A stretch of 51,728 nucleotides of DNA, taken from the NCBI GenBank assembly GCA_016765495.1, contig JAESPV010000035.1, positions 1-51,728 of the forward strand, read 5' to 3'. A model generated the notes under the pieces. That model did not search any database, was not told the origin of the DNA, and saw nothing but the letters and a program-made list of their open reading frames with translations. A program made the position numbers and the translations under genes. Positions 45,982 to 51,728 of this stretch are shown in pieces; positions within the stretch are counted from its first letter, which is position 1, and each line of letters begins with the position of its first letter. The stretch comes from Desulfocapsa sp. (GTDB taxonomy: Bacteria; Desulfobacterota; Desulfobulbia; Desulfobulbales; Desulfocapsaceae).

Positions 45982-48282
45982 TTACTCACTGCCTTCCGGA
46001 TATGGCCAGGTATCTTGATTCTGCAGGAGTCTATTAATATTTTCCTTACAGATATTCAGCAGGTTTCTGCCTTTTGGTCCCTCTCCTTCAACCCCACTAT
46101 TCTCACCATTGCTCACATTATCAATTACTTTTTGATAAAACTTGATAGCCTCTGCATCATTTCCTTCTTGCTCACAGATGACCCCCAAATTCATCAGCGC
46201 GTAAGGTGAATCCGGTTTGATTTCAAGTGCTTCATTAAAATAATGTCGTGCCTGCTCAAAGTTTTTTTCCTGTAATTTCTGGAATCCAATATCGGAAAGA
46301 GTCATGGCATGGTCAAGGTTGATCTGGCGGTGGAGCTGCTCTTTAACTTGTGGCATAACCTTATCCAATTGCTCTTCCTTGGTGAGTGTTACCCTTGCTA
46401 TGTCTGCTGGATTTTTAATGATATGGGGAGTGATAAAGATAAACATATTGGTTTTCAGGTGAGAGGTACTTTTAGATTTGAACAGCCATCCGATAAGTGG
46501 AATATCGCCCAACAGAGGTATCTTCCATTCCGACACTGTAGCATCGTGGCCAATAATACCGCCAATGACAATGGTATCTTTATCCTGCACCAAAACTGTG
46601 GTGTTGGCTGTGCGTTTGAATGTCACAGGCCGATCTATTTCCGAGGCTCCCGAATTGAGCTTACTGACCTCAGTTGCAATCTCCAGGCGAAGTGTGTCGG
46701 CCTGATTAATTTGCGGGGTAATGGTCAGTGTTGTGGCAATATCTTTGTATTCGTAACTCTGATACCCCCTTTCAGACGAGTCGGCAGTATTGGCGCTGGT
46801 GAGGTACGGCCGATTTTCCCCGACACTTATTTTGGCCTCTTGATTGTCCGTGGTCAGAATTTGGGGGGTGGCAATAATGTTGATACCGGACTTACTTTTA
46901 TATGCCCTTAGAACCGCGGCAATATTTGGAAAGGTGATACCCCCGATCTGGATTCCCTGTTGCAAAAGTCCCATGGTGAAGCCCTGGCCGACAGAGGCAA
47001 CATCGCCCGAGCCGATGGCATCGTCTAGACTGAAACCATCGCTTCCTCCCCAGCCTGTCAGGAGGGCTCCGGTTCCGTCATTATAGGCCCCAGCTCCTAT
47101 CCATTTAACTCCCACTTCAAAGCTGGTATCTGTGTTCACTTCCAGAATCAATGCTTCGAGATAAACCATACGCCTGGGAATATCGAGTTTCTTAATAACA
47201 TCTTCCAGGACTTTATATTCGGAACGGGATGCCGTTATAATAAGAGAATTTGTTCCTTCATCAGCCATGATTTTGACATCTTTGGAAATAGCTGGTGTTT
47301 TCTGTGGTCCCTGTCCTTTTACCTGTCCCTGCCCCTGACCAGGCAGGCTGGTAAGAACTGCAACCAGATCTTTGGCTGTTGCGTGTTGAAGATAAACCAC
47401 CCGAATATTGCCCTCATTTCGTTCAGGTTCTGTATCGAGCATGGCAATCAATCGTTTGACTCTAAGTATATCACCTGGACCAGCCAGGACAATCAGAGCA
47501 TTGATTCGATCATAGGGAACCACTTTTACTCCAGACCTGATGGCACCTTTTTTTGGTACTGCTGTACGCCGGAAGAGTGAATTGATGGTGGTGGAAATGG
47601 TTATGGCTGTTGCATGTTCAAGAAGAATAACTTCAAGTTCATCACTGGAATAATCCACATCAAGCGATGAAATAATTGAAAGAAGTTTTTGAATATTTGA
47701 AAGAGTATCCGTGACTATCAGTATGCCTGATTGAGTGTGTGCAATAACCACTGAGGTTTTGGAAACCAGGGGAGCCAGAACCTTTTTCATCTCGATGGGC
47801 GTTGTATGGACAAGAGGAATAAGCTGGGTTACAATCCTGTCTTCCGGTTTGGAAGGTTCTCCATGGTGCAGCGTGTCAATATTTTCAGTCCGTGCTCTCA
47901 CTGAAGGCATGATTTTGGTCATAACACCAGCCTGAACAGTGGTAAAGCCATTCACAGCAAGAACTGATTCAAAGACCTGAAAGGCCTCTTCTTCTGAAAT
48001 TTTGGTTGGAGAAATGATGGAGACAGTTCCCTTTACCGCCTTATCGATTATGAAGTTTCTTCCTGTAAGCTCACTGATATACTTGATAAAGAGGAGGATA
48101 TCCACTTTGTCAAAGTCGATGGTGATAAAGCGTTGAGATTTTCCAGCGTTTGATGATGCAGCCGGTTTTTTTTCATTCTCGGCAGCCACTAATGAGAAAG
48201 GGCTGCAGAACACTGCGCAACAGAGGAAAAGTAGCAACAGTCTGGTTGTATTTGAAACAATTCCGGTGCTAATAGATATCAT
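45982..48282 (-). CDS. gspD: Type II secretion secretin GspD with C-terminal TPRs
   Basis: Outer-membrane secretin, 766 residues. Signal peptide (LLLLFLCCAVFCSPFSLVAA), N0 domain (FDKVDILLFIKYISELTGRNF), three N1-N3 secretin repeats, then the secretin core (VGENRPYLT, TLTITPQINQ, VIGGIIGHDATVSEWKIPLL). The last ~130 residues, after MFIFITPHIIK, hold TPR-like helices (AMTLSDIGFQKLQEKNFEQA, ALEIKPDSPYALMNLGVICE), which most GspD proteins lack. ATGA overlap with gspC upstream. Confidence 0.95.
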   Translation of the reverse strand: MISISTGIVSNTTRLLLLFLCCAVFCSPFSLVAAENEKKPAASSNAGKSQRFITIDFDKVDILLFIKYISELTGRNFIIDKAVKGTVSIISPTKISEEEAFQVFESVLAVNGFTTVQAGVMTKIMPSVRARTENIDTLHHGEPSKPEDRIVTQLIPLVHTTPIEMKKVLAPLVSKTSVVIAHTQSGILIVTDTLSNIQKLLSIISSLDVDYSSDELEVILLEHATAITISTTINSLFRRTAVPKKGAIRSGVKVVPYDRINALIVLAGPGDILRVKRLIAMLDTEPERNEGNIRVVYLQHATAKDLVAVLTSLPGQGQGQVKGQGPQKTPAISKDVKIMADEGTNSLIITASRSEYKVLEDVIKKLDIPRRMVYLEALILEVNTDTSFEVGVKWIGAGAYNDGTGALLTGWGGSDGFSLDDAIGSGDVASVGQGFTMGLLQQGIQIGGITFPNIAAVLRAYKSKSGINIIATPQILTTDNQEAKISVGENRPYLTSANTADSSERGYQSYEYKDIATTLTITPQINQADTLRLEIATEVSKLNSGASEIDRPVTFKRTANTTVLVQDKDTIVIGGIIGHDATVSEWKIPLLGDIPLIGWLFKSKSTSHLKTNMFIFITPHIIKNPADIARVTLTKEEQLDKVMPQVKEQLHRQINLDHAMTLSDIGFQKLQEKNFEQARHYFNEALEIKPDSPYALMNLGVICEQEGNDAEAIKFYQKVIDNVSNGENSGVEGEGPKGRNLLNICKENINRLLQNQDTWPYPEGSE

Positions 48283-48932
48283 TGGTCAGCTTCCTGTGTA
48301 TCGTCAGTTTTAAAAGTTATTTTCCGTAGAGGCGTTGCTGTCTGGGTTTTTGGTGCTGATACTTGGGACGGTTTAACCGTTTTCTTGCGGATTGGTGGCA
48401 TTACCCTGCTTGGCACTTGGCTGCTCTTTGGTTCTTTCATAAGCAATACTTCGTCCTTACCATCCACCGTGAGAATAATTTCTCCGCGCTTTACTTCCTT
48501 AATTATGGCAGAGCCTACGGCATCCCCCTTGTAATACATATCTTGAGTTTTGTCCCTTTTCTGCTGGATAATCGCCCGCGGAGTATTTCCATCGCCGCTT
48601 ACTGTACCGAGTAGAATCAGGTCCAGCGTTGTAGCTTTAAGTGGTGCTGCCGGGGCTGTTTCTTTTTGTATCTCTTCCTGTTTGATCCTGCCAAAGAGAC
48701 TACGTTTGGTAATTATGGAATAGTTTTCAATTTTTTTGACTTTTTGAGCCTTTCCAACCTGTGTTGGAGGCGACTTACCGGGTGCCTTGGCGGAGTTTCC
48801 ACTTGCCGTGGAGTCTACAGGTTTATCTGCCACAAGAGCCTGGCCAATGGTTCGGCAAAAGAACTCAACACCCCCCACAGCCAGAAAGGTTACCAGGATA
48901 AACGAAGCAATAATGGAAGAACGTTTTATCAT
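48279..48932 (-). CDS. gspC: Type II secretion protein GspC
   Basis: 217 residues: one membrane anchor (IIASFILVTFLAVGGVEFF), a proline/serine-rich linker and an HR domain (LDLILLGTVSGDGNTPRAII, GDAVGSAIIKEVKRGEIILT) that contacts the secretin N0 domain. No PDZ domain is present, so this is a short GspC. The stop overlaps the gspD start (4 bases). Confidence 0.85.
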   Translation of the reverse strand: MIKRSSIIASFILVTFLAVGGVEFFCRTIGQALVADKPVDSTASGNSAKAPGKSPPTQVGKAQKVKKIENYSIITKRSLFGRIKQEEIQKETAPAAPLKATTLDLILLGTVSGDGNTPRAIIQQKRDKTQDMYYKGDAVGSAIIKEVKRGEIILTVDGKDEVLLMKEPKSSQVPSRVMPPIRKKTVKPSQVSAPKTQTATPLRKITFKTDDTQEADQ

Positions 48933-48941
48933 AGTTACCGG

Positions 48942-49832
48942 TCAGGATTTAAATTTAAAACGTGGTTTCTGCACCGTACCTTTCAAGAGAAAGGGAATAG
49001 TACCGCGTTTATGTTGTTTCTTTACTAGAAGTAACATCTTTTTTGTATGTGTACTTTTTTTCAGGAGAGGTGGCAATGGTTCGAGTTCCCCTTCAAAAGA
49101 TACGATCGCTGCTTTGAGTGTTGACTTCAACGTTACGTTTCCTGAAAATTCACCCTTTAATTCCTTGCCATGAAAGTTTCCATTACTGCATTGAAGACTA
49201 TTTTTCTCCAAAACAAAATCAGTGCTGAATTTCTTCAAGTCAATACTGTTAAGTGAGAGAATAGGGAGAAGCAAACTGAAACTTCCGTTTTGAAGAGTGA
49301 TCCGGCCTTTTCCGGTTGCGCTGTATTTTCCGTTTTCCCAAATGCCATGGTATTGTCCGTTTCCATCAACAGTGCCACTGATTTTCCGCTTTGTTGCCTC
49401 TCCAAGAAAAGGGATACGAGATGGATCCAGACCATGGAGTTGAATATCCTCGAGGGTGAATTCGTTTTTATCAGGGCCAAGCACCAGGGTAAAGGTATGT
49501 ACTCCAGCAAAGGCATTAATCTCGACCTGCAGTTGTGATGTCAGGGCTGAAATATCGGGGCTGATGCGTGCCCGTTCGATTGTAAAAAGCTCCTGTTTCC
49601 CCTGCTTGTTGCTGCTGATCGTAATTGTTTTTGCCACTAGACTGTAAGGGAATCTGTAATGAATCCTGTCTATGCTGCACTCCGTTCCCGGCATGAGTTT
49701 TGAGAGATTTATTTCGCAGTACGTTTTAAATGTCTCCGCAGGAAAACGGAAATAGAGCAATACTGCTATAAGAACAAGAGTATAGAGGAACAGGCTCAGC
49801 AGAAAGGATGTTTTACCTTTAAAGAGACTCAT
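48942..49832 (-). CDS. gspN: Type II secretion protein GspN
   Basis: 296 residues: a membrane segment (FLLSLFLYTLVLIAVLLYF) and a long exported region of beta-rich repeats (GKGRITLQNGSFSLLLPILS, LKGEFSGNVTLKSTLKAAI), as in the GspN/AsmA-like family. GspN is an accessory component of unclear role. It is 9 bases before gspC and overlaps gspM by 4. Confidence 0.85.
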   Translation of the reverse strand: MSLFKGKTSFLLSLFLYTLVLIAVLLYFRFPAETFKTYCEINLSKLMPGTECSIDRIHYRFPYSLVAKTITISSNKQGKQELFTIERARISPDISALTSQLQVEINAFAGVHTFTLVLGPDKNEFTLEDIQLHGLDPSRIPFLGEATKRKISGTVDGNGQYHGIWENGKYSATGKGRITLQNGSFSLLLPILSLNSIDLKKFSTDFVLEKNSLQCSNGNFHGKELKGEFSGNVTLKSTLKAAIVSFEGELEPLPPLLKKSTHTKKMLLLVKKQHKRGTIPFLLKGTVQKPRFKFKS

Positions 49833-50422
49833 GTTTCACCCGTTAGTTTAAAGGTGATAACCTGTATAACAACATTCAAATAGCCCTCATCTTTCCCATG
49901 TTCCTGGATGGAGATTCGATTGATAAAGACGACATTGTCTTCAGATTCCAGACCTTTCAGGAAATTCACAAGGCTTGCGGTGGTAATTCTTTGCAGTTTC
50001 ATATCCACCCGCGATTCATCAAGATCACCTTCCCTGTCGATTTCACTGGGTTTCAGGTACTTAATATTGCTTTTTACCTTGGCACCTGTGGCCTGTTTCT
50101 CAATATAGGAGAAGAGGGTGAAGCTCTTTGGTCTTTTCCTGATCCGTTCCTGGATATTACCGGACTGAAACTGCAAGCCTCGATACTCCTGCTGCAGACT
50201 GTGCATTTGCTGCAGCTCTATGTTCTTTTTAACAAGGGATTTTTGCAGGCGCTGCCTTGATTCCAGAAGTGGTGAAAACAGGAAATGAAATATAAGAATG
50301 GCGGTAACAACCACAATAAGACCGGCCACCATACGTTGTTCCTGCCTGGACATGCGGTGCCAGCCGCTTTTTTCAAGCAGGGACTGAAGAGGCGCAGATG
50401 AGAAAAAAAAGGAGAGTTTCAT
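49829..50422 (-). CDS. gspM: Type II secretion protein GspM
   Basis: 197 residues: short cytoplasmic start, membrane segment (MVAGLIVVVTAILIFHFLF), coiled coil (RQRLQKSLVKKNIELQQMHS) and a ferredoxin-like periplasmic domain (VDMKLQRITTASLVNFLKGL). It partners GspL in the inner-membrane platform. Overlaps gspL and gspN by 4 bases each. Confidence 0.88.
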   Translation of the reverse strand: MKLSFFFSSAPLQSLLEKSGWHRMSRQEQRMVAGLIVVVTAILIFHFLFSPLLESRQRLQKSLVKKNIELQQMHSLQQEYRGLQFQSGNIQERIRKRPKSFTLFSYIEKQATGAKVKSNIKYLKPSEIDREGDLDESRVDMKLQRITTASLVNFLKGLESEDNVVFINRISIQEHGKDEGYLNVVIQVITFKLTGET

Positions 50423-51728
50423 TGTTTAGAGTCTCCCAGATGCACCTTCAGTTCAAAACGGATTGTATTGTCTTTAGGATTCATGTTGGCTGAACTGATG
50501 GTGACAGAGACAATTTCCTCCGATTGCTCAAGGCTCTTTTTCATGTTGTCCACGGTATGAAAGGTATCGGTAATTCCTATGAGGCGCAACCCCTTCTCCT
50601 CGTACACCATTCGGGTGAGTTGGACATCCAGTGATGTGGAAATGCGCGTGGATATTACACGCAGGACATGAAGCACCGGATACGGCAATGGTGTTCCCTC
50701 TCCTTTGCCGGAGGACATTTTTGCAGCGTTGATGGCAACCTGCAGTTGCTGACGTGGATCGACAATTTTTTTTGTACCCGGAAGTGTTTCCTTGAAAACA
50801 GTGTGAATTTCTGAAGCAAGCACGTCCCGTTTTTTGGTTAAGACACTGTTTTCATAAAAGAGATAGGCCGGTGCAAAAATGAGCACTGCAATAAGAATAA
50901 TACCAGATACTTTACCCATGGTTCGATACTTTGCCATATTGTCATAGGGGACAAAATATTCTTTACAAAAGTCGAATTCGGGATGTGATTTTTCTCTTGG
51001 TGCGCCAAGGCTGAGACAAGAGGTGAGGTAGGCAGCATATACTTCTGTTTCTTTCGGGAGTTGTGACGGCAGCGGCAGAAGACCACCACGGCCACAGACA
51101 AGGCATGGAACACCAAAAGCTGCTTCTATCCATGACGTAGCAGAGGGGACCTGGGCGCCACTTCCTTCAACATAGAGAGGCATCTTTTTAATATCTGTGC
51201 CTATGGTGAGGGGTGCAAGGGTTTGCCTGACTGCAATGGAAAGTTCCTGATAGGCTTCTGCGCTGTGTTCCGTGCCCTGAATTGTGAGTTCTCCGCTTGT
51301 CTCATTAAAAAGAAAACCTGTATGCGATTCCGTATCAAAGCTCAACGGTTTAAAAGACAAGGGTCTGACAAGTTGCAGCCTCCCGGACGAAAACAGAAAA
51401 AGTGTTGCATCCTCCAATCTGAGGCTCAGAAAAATAAAGTCTTCGGGTGGTTCTCCGTTTTCGAGGATTTGTGCGATTGTGGGAAGACCGGACAGAAGAA
51501 TACGTTCGGGAAAAATATCCGCAGCCTGAAATGCAGCATGCCAACGGGCAAGGAGACTCCGTTCGATCATGGCAGCAATAATTTCCGCTTCTTTCCCTAT
51601 TCCCGGATTAATTATGGTATCAACGAGCATGTTGTCGATGGAACCGGCAATGGACTCTTCAAGCTCGAAGGGGAGAATTTTGTCAATGGATTTACGGTCA
51701 GAAAAAGGCAGATTAAGGTTGCGAAAGA
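50419..51728 (-). CDS. gspL: Type II secretion protein GspL, 5' end beyond window
   Basis: At least 435 residues, cut by the right edge. In-frame sequence upstream of an internal ATG at 51630 continues as FRNLNLPFSDRKSIDKILPF and ELEESIAGSID, which is typical GspL/PilM-like, so the true start lies outside. The actin-like cytoplasmic domain is followed by a membrane segment (KVSGIILIAVLIFAPAYLFY) and a periplasmic ferredoxin-like domain. It recruits GspE. Remaining pseudopilin and gspF genes should lie beyond the edge. Confidence 0.93.
   Translation of the reverse strand, partial: FRNLNLPFSDRKSIDKILPFELEESIAGSIDNMLVDTIINPGIGKEAEIIAAMIERSLLARWHAAFQAADIFPERILLSGLPTIAQILENGEPPEDFIFLSLRLEDATLFLFSSGRLQLVRPLSFKPLSFDTESHTGFLFNETSGELTIQGTEHSAEAYQELSIAVRQTLAPLTIGTDIKKMPLYVEGSGAQVPSATSWIEAAFGVPCLVCGRGGLLPLPSQLPKETEVYAAYLTSCLSLGAPREKSHPEFDFCKEYFVPYDNMAKYRTMGKVSGIILIAVLIFAPAYLFYENSVLTKKRDVLASEIHTVFKETLPGTKKIVDPRQQLQVAINAAKMSSGKGEGTPLPYPVLHVLRVISTRISTSLDVQLTRMVYEEKGLRLIGITDTFHTVDNMKKSLEQSEEIVSVTISSANMNPKDNTIRFELKVHLGDSKQ

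Overview
The window reads as chromosome from a Gram-negative, anaerobic sulfur-metabolising member of the Desulfobacterota, most likely Desulfobulbales-like. Evidence: a solo dsrC (25903-26223), siroheme and tetrapyrrole genes (met8, cobA-hemD, hemA), a periplasmic [FeFe] hydrogenase with its maturase HydG, lipopolysaccharide heptose synthesis (gmhA), SurA/PpiD-type envelope chaperones and a type II secretion operon. The lineage assignment is inference from gene content; no ribosomal RNA or ribosomal protein gene is present.

Layout. 1-740 has no recognisable gene but is rich in palindromes. 741-4389 holds hydA (Tat-exported, fused large and small subunits) and hydG, separated and followed by copies of a mosaic intergenic repeat. 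4591-11677 is a minus-strand run read uppP, methyltransferase, met8, ccsA, hemA, hypothetical, tautomerase, ligA. 11909-12846 holds a small exported protein and a TlpA-like thioredoxin. 13258-15901 (plus) is surA-like, rodZ-like, recO. 15944-18189 (minus) holds a biotin-ligase-like protein, a biotin-carrier-like protein and a membrane-anchored protein. 18431-21153 (plus) is cmoA, cmoB, a SLOG-like protein and a HIT protein. 21167-23017 (minus) is an ABC-F ATPase. 23212-25666 (plus) is an M23 peptidase, bactofilin, zinc-ribbon protein and ATP-grasp ligase. dsrC, ppiD-like and a SNF2 helicase follow. 32791-36894 (minus) holds cobA-hemD, a deoxyhypusine-synthase-like protein, gmhA and adk. 37151-40132 (plus) is hom, an apgM-like gene (proposed homoserine kinase) and a ybgC thioesterase, followed by an initiator tRNA with a clear promoter and terminator.

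40395-41513 is a degraded accessory patch: a frameshifted fragment of the BREX phosphatase gene pglZ joined to a frameshifted antitoxin gene, next to a small membrane protein. 41970-44183 encodes a large exported delta-60-repeat protein with a C-terminal CFI-box. It converges on the type II secretion operon gspL-M-N-C-D-E (minus strand, 51728 down to 44224), whose first visible gene, gspL, runs off the right edge.

Functional links. HemA, Met8 and CobA-HemD supply siroheme and haem; CcsA serves cytochrome c assembly; DsrC is the sulfur carrier that works with the siroheme-containing dissimilatory sulfite reductase. Most genes are ordinary core genes. The signals that merit follow-up are the mosaic repeat family, the BREX/antitoxin relic, the biotin ligase/carrier pair with altered motifs, the bactofilin/zinc-ribbon/ATP-grasp operon, and the T2SS-adjacent CFI-box protein together with a secretin carrying TPRs.
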